Assembly (NCBI RefSeq): GCF_000421525.1 | Contig: NZ_ATXE01000003.1 | Span: forward strand, 186,001-250,000 | Reading direction: 5' to 3' | DNA from: Aestuariimicrobium kwangyangense DSM 21549 | GTDB lineage: Bacteria; Actinomycetota; Actinomycetes; Propionibacteriales; Propionibacteriaceae | Length of the DNA: 64,000 bases | Shown: positions 1-8,382 of the stretch, one piece after another | Position numbering within the stretch: position 1 is the first letter of the stretch | How the letters are laid out: each line of letters starts with the position of its first letter | Position numbers and translations under genes: made by a program | The notes under the pieces: generated by a model | The model's database searches: none | The model's input: the letters and a program-made list of their open reading frames with translations, nothing else | What the model was told of the DNA's origin: nothing

Positions 1-2
1 CC

Positions 3-590
3 CGCGCCCGCGTGCTGGCCGCCTTCAAGGAGGGTGTCGTGCCCGTGCTGGTGGCGACCGACGTGGCCGCCCGAGGCATCCACGTCGACGACGTCTCGCT
101 GGTGCTGCAGGTCGATCCGCCCCAGAACTCCAAGGACTACCTGCACCGCGCCGGACGCACCGCCCGCGCCGGTGAGAAGGGTGTCGTCGCCACCATCGTG
201 CTCCCGCACCAGCGCCGCACCATGCAGCGTCTGGCCAGCGGCGCCGGAGTCTCCGGTGACCTGACCCGCGTCGAGCCCGGCGAGGAGTTGCTCGGTGAAC
301 TGACCGGCGCCCGCGCCATCGACCACGACGCGATCAGCGAGGACGAGTACAACGCCCTGATCGCCCCGCCCAAGCGTGCACCCCGCGCCGGCCGTGGCGG
401 TGGACGGTCCTTCGGTGACAAGAAGTTCGGTGGCAAGAAGTTCGGTGACCGCTCCTTCGGCGACCGCAGGTCGGGCGACCGGGGCGGATTCCGCAAGGCC
501 GGCCGCGACGGTGGCCCGCGCGGTGGCGCACACCACTCCGGTGGCCGTGATCGCATCGCCGACTTCGGTGGCTGGAACCGCGGCGAGTGA
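3..590 (+). CDS. DEAD-box RNA helicase, C-terminal part (5' end outside window)
   Basis: This is the second RecA-like half of a superfamily 2 RNA helicase. Such proteins unwind structured RNA with ATP and act in ribosome assembly or mRNA decay. Motif V (VATDVAARGIHV) and motif VI (HRAGRTARAG) are intact. After the helicase core comes a basic, glycine-rich tail with repeated FGDKK/FGGKK/FGDRR units followed by RGG-type sequence, a common RNA-binding tail in cold-shock-type DEAD proteins. Motifs Q, I, Ia, II (DEAD) and III lie upstream of the window. A nested hairpin that could end transcription follows about 30 bases after the stop. I am sure of the family but not of the paralogue. Confidence 0.93.
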   Translation, partial: RARVLAAFKEGVVPVLVATDVAARGIHVDDVSLVLQVDPPQNSKDYLHRAGRTARAGEKGVVATIVLPHQRRTMQRLASGAGVSGDLTRVEPGEELLGELTGARAIDHDAISEDEYNALIAPPKRAPRAGRGGGRSFGDKKFGGKKFGDRSFGDRRSGDRGGFRKAGRDGGPRGGAHHSGGRDRIADFGGWNRGE

Positions 591-617
591 GTGATCGCTG
601 ACAAGACACGACTGTGA

Positions 618-660
618 CCCGCGCCTGGTGCCGCCCTCGAGGGGCGGGACGAGGCGCGGG
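618..660 (+). terminator. nested hairpin after the helicase gene
   Basis: A 9-base outer stem (CCCGCGCCT at 618-626 with AGGCGCGGG at 652-660) encloses an inner GC stem (631-636 with 641-647) closed by a TCGA loop. No T-run follows, as is usual for actinobacterial terminators. Confidence 0.6.
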
Positions 661-677
661 CCTCGTCATGCCGGGGT

Positions 678-683
678 TAGGCT
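678..683 (+). promoter_or_regulatory. -10 hexamer TAGGCT of the GNAT-tsaE gene
   Basis: TAGGCT lies 8 bases before the GTG at 692, which suggests a leaderless or nearly leaderless mRNA and decides the start. Confidence 0.55.
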
Positions 684-691
684 GGTGGGCT

Positions 692-1780
692 GTGGCAGAT
701 GACGTGCAGTTGCGGCTGGCCGAGGTTGACGACGCCCCGGCCATGCTCGCCGTGATCCAACAGGCCTTCTCGGCCCGTCCCCCGGTCGACCCGCCGGCGG
801 CGGCATTGTCGGACACGGTTGACTCCGTGGCGACCCAGTTGGCCCGCGGGTACGGCGTGATCGCCGAGGTCGACGGGGTGCTGAGCGGGTGCCTGCTGCT
901 GAGCGGGCCGGACGACGATCCGGCCGTCCCCGGCGCCCGGGTGATGGGCGTGCACCGCGTCAGCGTGTTGCCCGGAGTGCGGGGGAACGGTCTTGCCTCG
1001 GCGCTCGTGCACGGGGCGGCCGATTTGGCCCTCGACCTGGGTGCCACCCACCTGGAACTGCTCAGCCGGCGCGAGTTCCCCCAGACCCGCGACTGGTGGC
1101 TGCTGCACGGCTTCGTCCAACACTGCGAGGTCGAGCTCGGATGGATGCTGCGGGCAGCCCTGCCCACCCGCGTGCACGTGCCCGACGCCGAGGCGATGCA
1201 GCGTCTGGGCGGCTGGTTGGCCACCGTGCTCACGGCCGGTGACGTCCTGGTGCTCGACGGTGAACTCGGGGCCGGCAAGACCACCCTCACCCAAGGTCTC
1301 GGGGCCGCGATGGGGGTCTCCGGACCGATCATCTCGCCCACCTTCGTGTTGTCGCGCATCCACCCGCCCACCCGACCGGGCACCCCGGGGCTCGTCCATG
1401 TTGACGCCTACCGGCTGGCCTCCGCCGCCGAGGTGGAGGACCTCGACCTCGAGGACTCCCTGGCCGACCACGTCACCGTGGTGGAGTGGGGGCGAGGCGT
1501 CGCCGAGACGCTGAGCCCCGACCGGCTCGAGATCGAGATCCGGCGCCCCCTGGGATCCGACCCGACTCCCGGCCTGCCCGAGGCAGGGGCCGGCCCCGAG
1601 GCCGCGGCCGGCTCCGAGCGCCCTGACAACGCCGAGGGTCGCGATGTGCTGCTGATGGGTGTCGGCCAGCGCTGGACTGGGGTCACCCTCGACCCGCCGG
1701 CCGAGCTGCTCCGTCCCACCCCCCGGTCGGCCACGGAACCGACGGACGACGCCCCTGCCACCCCTGAGGAGAGCCGATGA
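692..1780 (+). CDS. tsaE: GNAT acetyltransferase fused to TsaE ATPase (t6A synthesis)
   Basis: A 362-aa two-domain protein. Residues 1 to about 165 form a GNAT N-acetyltransferase fold, with the acetyl-CoA loop region VSVLPGVRGNGLASALV. From about 170 onward it is TsaE, the ATPase of the TsaB-TsaD-TsaE machine that makes N6-threonylcarbamoyladenosine at position 37 of tRNAs reading ANN codons. TsaE marks are a Walker A (GELGAGKTT, 190-198), SPTFVL, HVDAYRL and VVEWG. The C-terminal 80 residues or so are low complexity and rich in P, E and A. The GTG at 692 was preferred over a longer upstream reading because a -10 hexamer sits 8 bases before it. The 3' end overlaps tsaB by 4 bases. TsaE is certain; the GNAT substrate is unknown. 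Confidence 0.9.
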   Translation: MADDVQLRLAEVDDAPAMLAVIQQAFSARPPVDPPAAALSDTVDSVATQLARGYGVIAEVDGVLSGCLLLSGPDDDPAVPGARVMGVHRVSVLPGVRGNGLASALVHGAADLALDLGATHLELLSRREFPQTRDWWLLHGFVQHCEVELGWMLRAALPTRVHVPDAEAMQRLGGWLATVLTAGDVLVLDGELGAGKTTLTQGLGAAMGVSGPIISPTFVLSRIHPPTRPGTPGLVHVDAYRLASAAEVEDLDLEDSLADHVTVVEWGRGVAETLSPDRLEIEIRRPLGSDPTPGLPEAGAGPEAAAGSERPDNAEGRDVLLMGVGQRWTGVTLDPPAELLRPTPRSATEPTDDAPATPEESR

Positions 1781-2535
1781 CCACCCCTCGTCCCGACGGA
1801 GTCGTGTTGGCCATCGACACCTCCACCGTCGTCTGCGCGGCCCTGGCCCGGGGTGGCGAACTGCTCGCCACCGGCAGGGTCGACGACACGCGAGCGCACG
1901 TCGAGGCCCTCACCCCGCTGATCTCCCAGCTGTGTCAGCAGGCAGAACTGGCGATGTCCGACATCACTGAGGTCGCCGTGGGCGTCGGACCGGGGCCGTT
2001 CACAGGACTGCGTGTCGGTGTCGTCACCGCCCTGACCGTGGCAGAACTCGCCGGGACGACAGCGCGTGGGGTCTGCTCCCTCGACATCGCAGCCCGACAG
2101 CACGTGCTCGGCCGCACCGCCTCGTCGCCCGCAGTCGACGAGGGCTTCGTGGCTGTCATCGACGCACGCCGCAAGGAGCTGTACTGGGCTCGCTACGACG
2201 CCGATGGCGCTCGGGTGGACGGCCCCTTCGTCGGCCCCGCCGACGAGCTGCCCGACCTGCCGGTGGTGGGACCCGCTGCCACCCTGCTCGCGGACGACCC
2301 ACGCGTGATCGATGCCACCCCGCTCGACGTGGCAGTGCTGGCCCAACTGGCGGCCACCTTCGCCGATGCCGGGCTGGAACCCCTGTACCTGCGCAAACCG
2401 GACGCCGAGGTCTCGACCTCGCGGAAGTCCGCGCTGCAGCCAGGGGTGCGCCTGTCGCTGACCAAGCGCCACCGCCAGGATTCCGCCACCGATGCCTCGT
2501 CCGATGCCCCGTCGACGGGGGGTGGCCAGGCATGA
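1777..2535 (+). CDS. tsaB: tRNA threonylcarbamoyladenosine synthesis protein TsaB
   Basis: A 252-aa ASKHA-fold protein that pairs with TsaD as a non-catalytic partner in tRNA t6A37 synthesis. Near the N-terminus it has [13 protein letters not shown], followed by the TsaB signature [14 protein letters not shown]. The last 35 or so residues are low complexity. It overlaps tsaE upstream (ATGA) and rimI downstream, so the cluster is almost certainly one transcript with coupled translation. Confidence 0.95.
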   Translation: MTTPRPDGVVLAIDTSTVVCAALARGGELLATGRVDDTRAHVEALTPLISQLCQQAELAMSDITEVAVGVGPGPFTGLRVGVVTALTVAELAGTTARGVCSLDIAARQHVLGRTASSPAVDEGFVAVIDARRKELYWARYDADGARVDGPFVGPADELPDLPVVGPAATLLADDPRVIDATPLDVAVLAQLAATFADAGLEPLYLRKPDAEVSTSRKSALQPGVRLSLTKRHRQDSATDASSDAPSTGGGQA

Positions 2536-2978
2536 TGCAGCGCAGCGCCACCCTCGACGACGTCGATGCCATCACCGCACTGGACGAGCGGTCGTTCCCC
2601 CCGAGGGAACGATGGAGCCGCCAGTTGTGGGCCGACGAACTCAGCTCGGACGACCGGTTCGTGCTGGTCGCGGCCGACCACACGGGTCACCTGGTCGGCG
2701 TCGCCACCTTCCAGCTGGGGGACGAGGTGATCGACCTCAACCGGGTGATGGTGGAGGCCCGCTGGCGTCGGATGGGAGTGGCCCGCGACCTGATGCGTTC
2801 CGGTTTCCTGTACGCCTCGACCCACGGCTGCTCACGCATGCTGCTCGAGGTGAGGGACGACAACGACACCGCCATCGCCCTGTACGAGCAGTTCGGTTTC
2901 CGCGTCATCGACACCCGCAAGAACTACTACGGCCAGGGTCTCGACGCCCTGGTGATGGAGCAGGAGGTGACCGCGTGA
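2532..2978 (+). CDS. rimI: ribosomal protein S18-alanine N-acetyltransferase RimI-like
   Basis: A 148-aa GNAT enzyme. In bacteria RimI acetylates the N-terminal alanine of ribosomal protein S18 and is often encoded between tsaB and tsaD, as here. Visible features are [17 protein letters not shown] (acetyl-CoA loop), [19 protein letters not shown] and RKNYY near the end, all RimI-like. The start ATG overlaps the tsaB stop, and the stop overlaps the GTG of tsaD. A second ATG follows directly at 2535. Confidence 0.9.
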   Translation: MMQRSATLDDVDAITALDERSFPPRERWSRQLWADELSSDDRFVLVAADHTGHLVGVATFQLGDEVIDLNRVMVEARWRRMGVARDLMRSGFLYASTHGCSRMLLEVRDDNDTAIALYEQFGFRVIDTRKNYYGQGLDALVMEQEVTA

Positions 2979-4030
2979 ACGCCTCATCGGCAGAACCCCT
3001 GGTGCTGGGCATCGAGTCGTCGTGTGACGAGACCGGCGTGGGCATCGTCCGGGGCAACACGTTGCTCGCCAATGAGGTCGCGAGTTCGGTCGACCTCCAC
3101 GTGCGGTTCGGTGGGGTGGTGCCCGAGGTGGCCAGCCGTGCCCACCTCGAGGCGATGGTGCCCACGCTACGGCGCGCGCTGGCCGCCGCCGACGTCGACC
3201 TGGCCCAGCTCGACGGGATCGCCGTCACGGCAGGTCCCGGACTGATGGGTGCGCTGGTGGTGGGGCTGGCCAGCGCGAAGACGCTGGCGGCCTACCTGAA
3301 CAAGCCCCTCTACGGGGTCAACCACCTGGCGGGCCACGTCGCCGTCGACCTGCTCGACCACGGCGACCTGCCCACACCCTGCGTCGCCCTGCTCGTGTCG
3401 GGTGGTCACACCTCACTGCTGCTGGTCAACGACATGGCCACCGACATCGTCGAGATCGGCTCGACCATCGACGACGCCGCTGGTGAGGCCTATGACAAGG
3501 TGGCCAGATTGCTGGGGCTGCCCTACCCGGGCGGTCCCGTGATCGACAAGGCTGCAGCCGAGGGCAACCCGAAGGCGATCCGCTTCCCGCGGGGTCTGAC
3601 GGCTCGTCATGACCTCGACAAGCACCGGTTCGACTTCAGTTTCTCGGGGCTCAAGACGTCCGTCTCCCGCTGGGTCGAGACCGAGGAGCGGGCGGGTCGT
3701 CCCGTACCCGTCGCCGACGTCGCCGCCAGCTTCCAGGAGGCGGTCTGCGACGTGCTCTCGGCCAAGACCGTCGACGCTGCGCTGCACCACGGCGCCCAGC
3801 ACATCCTGATCGGCGGGGGAGTGGCAGCCAATTCGCGGCTGCGGGCCCTGCTGGAGGAGCGAGCTGTCGCCGCCGGTCTGGAACTGCGCAGGCCCCGACC
3901 GGGACTGTGCACGGACAACGGCGCGATGATGGCGGCGCTGGGCACCCAGGTGATCAAGGCAGGTCTTCGTCCGAGTTCGTTCGACATCTCGGCCAATTCG
4001 GGGCTGCCGGTCTCCACCATCCTGGTCTGA
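2975..4030 (+). CDS. tsaD: tRNA N6-adenosine threonylcarbamoyltransferase TsaD
   Basis: The catalytic subunit of t6A37 synthesis (351 aa), which transfers threonylcarbamoyl from its adenylate to A37 of tRNA. Family marks are [14 protein letters not shown] at the N-terminus, the metal-ligand histidine motif [28 protein letters not shown] and [11 protein letters not shown]. The open frame continues upstream across rimI, but the GTG at 2975, overlapping the rimI stop, fits the length and N-terminus of the family. It is the last gene of the tsaE-tsaB-rimI-tsaD cluster. Confidence 0.96.
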   Translation: MNASSAEPLVLGIESSCDETGVGIVRGNTLLANEVASSVDLHVRFGGVVPEVASRAHLEAMVPTLRRALAAADVDLAQLDGIAVTAGPGLMGALVVGLASAKTLAAYLNKPLYGVNHLAGHVAVDLLDHGDLPTPCVALLVSGGHTSLLLVNDMATDIVEIGSTIDDAAGEAYDKVARLLGLPYPGGPVIDKAAAEGNPKAIRFPRGLTARHDLDKHRFDFSFSGLKTSVSRWVETEERAGRPVPVADVAASFQEAVCDVLSAKTVDAALHHGAQHILIGGGVAANSRLRALLEERAVAAGLELRRPRPGLCTDNGAMMAALGTQVIKAGLRPSSFDISANSGLPVSTILV

Positions 4031-4069
4031 CAGGCCGCGGGGCCGGCACCCGCTGGCGGCCCGGGCCTG
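4031..4069. terminator. possible bidirectional hairpin between tsaD and a Nudix gene
   Basis: A GC-rich imperfect inverted repeat fills the gap between convergent genes, pairing CAGGCC at the left edge with GGCCTG at the right edge, with bulges inside. Confidence 0.35.
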
Positions 4070-4075
4070 ATGCGG

Positions 4076-4567
4076 TCAGTTCACGTCGCCCAGCCACAGC
4101 GCGCGGCTGGTCTCGTCCTGGTTCAGCCAGCGTGCCAGCGCCTGCGGGAAGAAGGGACTGCCGACCAGCTCACTGATGGCCACCCACCTCACGCCCACCT
4201 GACGCTCGTCCACCTCGCTGGGCGGCAGGGGATCGGGGTGCAGCAGCGTGCACCAGAAGAACAGTTCGCTCTGGTGGAAGCCCGAGTCCCACTCGGGGAA
4301 GTGGGTGGCACCGATGTAGTCGCGGCCGCAGGCGAGGTCGCCCACCCTGACCCGGTATCCCGTCTCCTCGAGCACTTCCCGGGCCACGTTGTCGAGCTTC
4401 GTCTCGCCGAAATGTTGCCCGCCGCCGGGGGTCAGCCAGAACTCACGGTGCCTCTCGCCGACCATCACGCTGACCAGCAGTTCGCCCTCGCGCACCACCA
4501 GGCCGCGACTGGCGGGCCGCACGCGGCCATCGTGCGGAGGGGTGGGATGGACCCCCGGCTGGCTCAT
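4076..4567 (-). CDS. Nudix hydrolase
   Basis: A 163-aa Nudix pyrophosphohydrolase. The Nudix box is complete: GGGQHFGETKLDNVAREVLE followed by ETGY, with the metal-binding REVLEE core. Substrate cannot be told from sequence. The family cleaves nucleoside diphosphates linked to another moiety, such as NTPs, ADP-ribose or sugar nucleotides. It is transcribed divergently from a second Nudix gene, with only 31 bases between the two start codons. Its own -10 hexamer, TAGAGT, ends 6 bases before the ATG. Confidence 0.9.
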   Translation of the reverse strand: MSQPGVHPTPPHDGRVRPASRGLVVREGELLVSVMVGERHREFWLTPGGGQHFGETKLDNVAREVLEETGYRVRVGDLACGRDYIGATHFPEWDSGFHQSELFFWCTLLHPDPLPPSEVDERQVGVRWVAISELVGSPFFPQALARWLNQDETSRALWLGDVN

Positions 4568-4573
4568 GTCGCG

Positions 4574-4579
4574 ACTCTA
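4574..4579 (-). promoter_or_regulatory. -10 hexamer TAGAGT, minus-strand Nudix gene
   Basis: TAGAGT on the minus strand ends exactly 6 bases before the ATG at 4567, a leaderless layout. It lies 7 bases from the oppositely oriented hexamer at 4587. Confidence 0.6.
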
Positions 4580-4586
4580 CTGGCGG

Positions 4587-4592
4587 TAGCCT
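4587..4592 (+). promoter_or_regulatory. -10 hexamer TAGCCT, plus-strand Nudix gene
   Basis: TAGCCT is followed by 6 bases and then the GTG at 4599, a leaderless layout that decides this start. Confidence 0.6.
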
Positions 4593-4598
4593 CGCGAT

Positions 4599-5090
4599 GT
4601 GCTGACCCCGATCCTCACGACTTTGGCCTTCGTCCGGCACCCGGACGGCGAGCAGGTGCTGATGTGTCACCGGGTCGCGCGCCCCGACGACGACCAGCAC
4701 GGCAAGTACAACGGGCTGGGCGGCAAGGTCGAGGTCGACGAGGACGTCTGGACCGGCATGGTGCGTGAACTCCGGGAAGAGGCCGCCATCACCCCGACCG
4801 CCATGCGGCTACGTGGAACGATCTCCTGGCCCGGATTCGGCGCCGACGGCTCAGACCATTTCGGGTTCATCTTCGTGGTCGACGCGTTCACCGGCACCCC
4901 GCCGCCGTCCAATGACGAGGGGGAGCTCAGCTGGGAGCGGATCGACTCGCTCGACACCCTCGACATGTGGGAGGGCGACCGGCACTTCCTACCCCTGGTC
5001 TTCGACCCCGAGGTCACCCAGTTCCATGCCGTGCTGCCGTATGCCGACGGGCGCCCCACCCTCTTCAGTGCCCACGTGGTGCGAGGGTGA
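4599..5090 (+). CDS. Nudix hydrolase, MutT/8-oxo-dGTPase-like
   Basis: A 163-aa Nudix enzyme. The box reads GGKVEVDEDVWTGMVRELRE then EAAI, matching Gx5Ex7REUxEExGU apart from A for G near the end. The N-terminus (LTTLAFVRHPDGEQVLMCHR), the KYNGLGGKVE motif and the conserved SWPGFG stretch resemble MTH1/MutT-type 8-oxo-dGTP diphosphatases, which remove oxidised nucleotides from the dNTP pool. The GTG start sits 6 bases after a -10 hexamer. The stop overlaps the GTG of the next gene by 4 bases. Confidence 0.88.
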   Translation: MLTPILTTLAFVRHPDGEQVLMCHRVARPDDDQHGKYNGLGGKVEVDEDVWTGMVRELREEAAITPTAMRLRGTISWPGFGADGSDHFGFIFVVDAFTGTPPPSNDEGELSWERIDSLDTLDMWEGDRHFLPLVFDPEVTQFHAVLPYADGRPTLFSAHVVRG

Positions 5091-6274
5091 CCACGAGCCA
5101 GCCCGCCCCCCACCCGCTCACAGTCGGCGAGGGACCGATGGCCCTGGAGAGGGCGCTCGCCCAGCCCGATCCCGACTCCCTCGCGGCCGCCAGCGCGCTG
5201 CGTCGTCTGGTCGCTCCCGAGTTGGCGGCCCTGGTGCTGGAGCAGGCCTCCCTGCGGCGTCGGGCACGCAGCAAGTTCGGGGACCGGGCTGCCGACATGC
5301 TGTTCACAGCGACAGGCCTCGAGCAGGCCACCCGGCCCGAGGTCTCGGCCTGGCGCGCCGACACGTTCGCCGAGGGCTGCTCCCGGGTGCTCGACCTCGG
5401 ATGTGGTCTCGGATTCGATGCCCTCGCCATGGGACGGGCGGGTCTGGGGGTGGATGCGGTCGAGCTGGATCCGCTCACCGCCAGTTGTGCCCAGCACAAT
5501 CTGGCCTCCGTCAAGGGACGGGTCCTCGTCGGGGATGCCGCGTCAGCGGTGCCCGCGGTGATGGACGGTGGCGTCCTCGTCTTCGTCGACCCGGCGCGAC
5601 GATCGTCGACGGGCAGGAGCTGGCGGCTCGAGGACCTCTCGCCGGGCTGGGACTTCGTCCTGTCCCTGCGCCAACGCTGTGACCGGCTCGTGGTCAAGCT
5701 GGGGCCCGGCATCTCGCGGAGCCTGCTGCCTGACGACCTGGGCCGGCACTGGGTCAGCCATGAGGGAACCCTCGTCGAGGTCTGCCTCGCCACCGACGTG
5801 GGTGAGGGCCCCGCGGTTGACCGGGTGGTGGTGCTGCGCGGCGGCAGGCGGTACGAACTCGTCGGACGAGGTCTGGCGCGTCTTCCCGTGGCAGACGTGG
5901 GGGAGTACCTGCACGAACCCGACCCCGCCGTCATCCGCTCCCAGTTGTACGCCGAGGCCTGCTCGGGGACGAATGCCTGGCTGGTCGACCACGACGTGGC
6001 CTACCTCTCCAGCGACGAGCCACTCGACACGCCCCTGGTCACCAGCTTCAGGGTGCTCGAGAGCATCCCCTGGTCGGTCAGGACGCTGCGCGCGTGGTGC
6101 CGAGAGCACCGCATCGGCACTCTCGAGATCAAGAAGCGGGGGCTCGACGTCGACCCGGCGGAACTGCGACGCCAGCTCAAGTTGAAGGGATCGGCGAGCG
6201 CCACCGTCGTGCTCACTCCGACTCCCCGCGGTACCCGTGCCCTCGTCTGCGAGCGAGTGCCGCGGTCGCCCTGA
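5087..6274 (+). CDS. class I SAM-dependent methyltransferase with THUMP-like domain
   Basis: A 395-aa protein whose central part is a Rossmann methyltransferase. SAM motif I is VLDLGCGLGFDALAMG, then DAVELDPLTA, and the catalytic loop reads VFVDPARR instead of the usual DPPY/NPPY. The C-terminal section, including TLEIKKRGLDVDPAELRRQL, is the THUMP-like domain that accompanies this actinobacterial family. The substrate is not established; an RNA target is plausible. The GTG at 5087 was chosen because it overlaps the Nudix stop as GTGA. It converges on the unknown gene ending at 6280. Confidence 0.85.
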   Translation: MTTSQPAPHPLTVGEGPMALERALAQPDPDSLAAASALRRLVAPELAALVLEQASLRRRARSKFGDRAADMLFTATGLEQATRPEVSAWRADTFAEGCSRVLDLGCGLGFDALAMGRAGLGVDAVELDPLTASCAQHNLASVKGRVLVGDAASAVPAVMDGGVLVFVDPARRSSTGRSWRLEDLSPGWDFVLSLRQRCDRLVVKLGPGISRSLLPDDLGRHWVSHEGTLVEVCLATDVGEGPAVDRVVVLRGGRRYELVGRGLARLPVADVGEYLHEPDPAVIRSQLYAEACSGTNAWLVDHDVAYLSSDEPLDTPLVTSFRVLESIPWSVRTLRAWCREHRIGTLEIKKRGLDVDPAELRRQLKLKGSASATVVLTPTPRGTRALVCERVPRSP

Positions 6275-6279
6275 GCAGA

Positions 6280-8268
6280 TCAGTGCCCGACCAGGCGTGC
6301 CCACAGGCCGGGACGTCTGGTCGGCGTCGGCTGCGCTGCCTGCCACCGGTCCCGGAAGGCAGACAGTTGCGCCGCCGTCAGGCTGGGAGGCTGCTCGGTG
6401 CGGCCTGCGCGGTCCAGCACCAGGTGGCGCGCGACGGTCCTGACCACGTGCTCGCGCACCGCCGGGGTGAGATCGGGATGCTCGAGCACCAGCAGGCCGC
6501 GGTCGAGCCACGCCGGGTCGGAGGTCGAGAAGGTCCGGCCCCACAGCGGCAGCTCGGGCACCACTGTCGCGATGATGGCGTCCGCGACCTGCTGGGGGTG
6601 GCGCAGCGGTGCCTCCCGTAATGCCACGTCACCCAAGGCCACCGGTGTCACCGAGGTGAGCCGACTGCGCGCCAGCAGCCAACTCCGCCACAGGTTGCTG
6701 GCGTCGTCGCTGGCCACGGCGACGTCCCACAGCTTGCGGAGACCCTCGACGGAAGGGTCACCCACCAGCACCAGAGGCGCCAGACGCCTTGCCCATCCGG
6801 TCGCGGCCCTGAGCCAGAAGGTCTCCAGGTCACCGCGCAGCGGATGGTGGAGCTCACGAGCCAGCACCGTCAGGGTGACCAGCGGGTGCCGCCACTCCCC
6901 AGCAGGGGCGTCATAGTTCTTGGCCAAGCGCTTGCGCCAGCCGGCGGCGAGGGTGTCGACGTCGGCGGCGGTACCGCGACCGTGGGACACCAGGATGTCG
7001 AGGCAGAAGCCCAATCCCTGCAGGTCGATCCCAGGACGAACGAGTTGGCTCCTCAGCCACGATTCCTGACTCGGCTGCAGGTGGCGGTAGTCGTCGTACC
7101 TGGCGGCCAACTCGGTCTCCGTGCCGGTCAGGTCGGGCCCGGTTCCCTCGAGCAGGTCATCGGCTTGCTCCCGGAACCGTCGCACCAGATCGGGGTGGTG
7201 CTCCTCGGCGTGGGCCAGGGACTCCTTCGCGGTCTGGGCCACCCCGCGCCGCACCGCAAGGGGCAGTCTCTCGTCCGTGGCGACCTTGAGCGCCTTGAAC
7301 GGCGGGGGGGTCAGCGTCAGCAGTGCCTCGGCGAGCGCGCTCGCCCGTTGCTCGGCCAGGCCGGCCCCCACCAGGTCGTGCCACAGGTTGAGGGCCGCGT
7401 CGACGAGGTCGACCTGGCTCAGCACCCGCTCGGAGTGCAGCCACGGGGTGAGGTCGACCGGCTGGGCCAGGGCGTGCTCGCGCAGGGCCCCCACCGCGCC
7501 GGGGGTGGGCACCTCGGCCAGTACGGGATCGGCCAACACCCCCAACCGCAGGATCATGGTGGTGGCGGCCGGATGGCCTTGCCGCAGGAGGGCCACCAGC
7601 ACGGCCCGCCAGGCGCCCCACTCCGCGGGGTGCTCGAGGTCGAGCCACTCCGCGACCAAGCTCGACAGGAGGTGTTCGTCCAGCCGCTGCCGCATGGCCA
7701 GGGCCCGCACGAACGGGGCGGCCTGCTCGATGTCGGGCGACTCCTCCCACCGGGCGAACAGCCATGCCTCCTCCGGCGGTGTGAGCGGGCCGAACTGAAG
7801 CGGTCGGGCGGTGTGGTCGATCGGGGTGAGCAGACGCTCCATCAGTTGTCGCACGGCCACGGGGTCGTCGGGATCCGCCAGCCCGTCGTCCCCCAGGTGG
7901 GCCCGCTTGTCGATCTCGAAGGCGGCGCCGGTGCGTGCCGCGGTCACCGTGAATTCCTGGGGTGCCGTGGCCAGGTGCTGGTGGACGACCTGGGGGTCCC
8001 CGCCCCAGTGCAGGAAGAGCCGTTCCTGCAGGGCACCGTCGGCGTCGAAGGCCCGTTCCTGGGACTGCCACTGCCATCCGGCGTACGCCGTGGTGGGGGC
8101 AAGTCCGGCGGCTGTGATGGCCCGATCGGCATCGGAGTGCAGGTCGGCCTGGGTGTGGCGACCGTGCGGTGCCGGTGGGGGAAGGGCGACGAACGTGTCA
8201 TCGGACAGGTCCGCCCACCATTCCAGGAACACCGACAGGTCGGTGGCGGCGGGCGTGGATTCACTCAT
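6280..8268 (-). CDS. uncharacterised 662-aa protein
   Basis: I do not recognise this family. The protein is soluble-looking: no signal peptide, no membrane segment, and many tryptophans, leucines and alanines with helical periodicity. It reads like an all-alpha, possibly HEAT-like solenoid. The N-terminal 170 residues contain acidic and proline stretches; no catalytic motif stands out. The start ATG at 8268 is supported by GATAAT ending 6 bases upstream on the minus strand. The open frame extends further upstream into the divergent regulator region, but that part is low-complexity shadow. It lies head to head with the biotin regulator and tail to tail with the methyltransferase. Confidence 0.75.
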   Translation of the reverse strand: MSESTPAATDLSVFLEWWADLSDDTFVALPPPAPHGRHTQADLHSDADRAITAAGLAPTTAYAGWQWQSQERAFDADGALQERLFLHWGGDPQVVHQHLATAPQEFTVTAARTGAAFEIDKRAHLGDDGLADPDDPVAVRQLMERLLTPIDHTARPLQFGPLTPPEEAWLFARWEESPDIEQAAPFVRALAMRQRLDEHLLSSLVAEWLDLEHPAEWGAWRAVLVALLRQGHPAATTMILRLGVLADPVLAEVPTPGAVGALREHALAQPVDLTPWLHSERVLSQVDLVDAALNLWHDLVGAGLAEQRASALAEALLTLTPPPFKALKVATDERLPLAVRRGVAQTAKESLAHAEEHHPDLVRRFREQADDLLEGTGPDLTGTETELAARYDDYRHLQPSQESWLRSQLVRPGIDLQGLGFCLDILVSHGRGTAADVDTLAAGWRKRLAKNYDAPAGEWRHPLVTLTVLARELHHPLRGDLETFWLRAATGWARRLAPLVLVGDPSVEGLRKLWDVAVASDDASNLWRSWLLARSRLTSVTPVALGDVALREAPLRHPQQVADAIIATVVPELPLWGRTFSTSDPAWLDRGLLVLEHPDLTPAVREHVVRTVARHLVLDRAGRTEQPPSLTAAQLSAFRDRWQAAQPTPTRRPGLWARLVGH

Positions 8269-8274
8269 GGTCCG

Positions 8275-8280
8275 ATTATC
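8275..8280 (-). promoter_or_regulatory. -10 hexamer GATAAT of the 662-aa gene
   Basis: GATAAT, one base from consensus TATAAT, is followed by 6 bases and the ATG at 8268 on the minus strand, a leaderless layout. Confidence 0.6.
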
Positions 8281-8345
8281 CCGCCCGTGGCGCCAACGGT
8301 CCGCCCGGACCCCTGGCCGCAGCGGTGGGGGAACGCAGGAGGCAC

Positions 8346-8360
8346 TTGAACGCCGTTCAA
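8346..8360. promoter_or_regulatory. BioQ-type operator, copy 1
   Basis: A perfect palindrome, TTGAAC-GCC-GTTCAA. It covers the expected -35 region of the regulator promoter, whose -10 TAGGAT is at 8371, so binding there should repress. The same palindrome recurs before bioY. TGAAC-N3-GTTCA matches the known actinobacterial BioQ site type. Confidence 0.85.
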
Positions 8361-8370
8361 GCGCTGGTCC

Positions 8371-8376
8371 TAGGAT
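8371..8376 (+). promoter_or_regulatory. -10 hexamer TAGGAT of bioQ
   Basis: TAGGAT, 6 bases, then ATG at 8383: a leaderless layout. It is preceded by the operator palindrome where a -35 would sit. Confidence 0.6.
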
Positions 8377-8382
8377 GGTCCC

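Noticed and set aside
2492-2974. Upstream extension of the tsaD frame
   Set aside because: It overlaps rimI entirely and has shadow-like composition; tsaD starts at 2975 at the GTG overlapping the rimI stop.
6844-8349. A 501-codon plus-strand frame opposite the unknown 662-aa gene
   Set aside because: Its translation is dominated by G, Q, R and H, and the opposite strand has the plausible protein with a good promoter.
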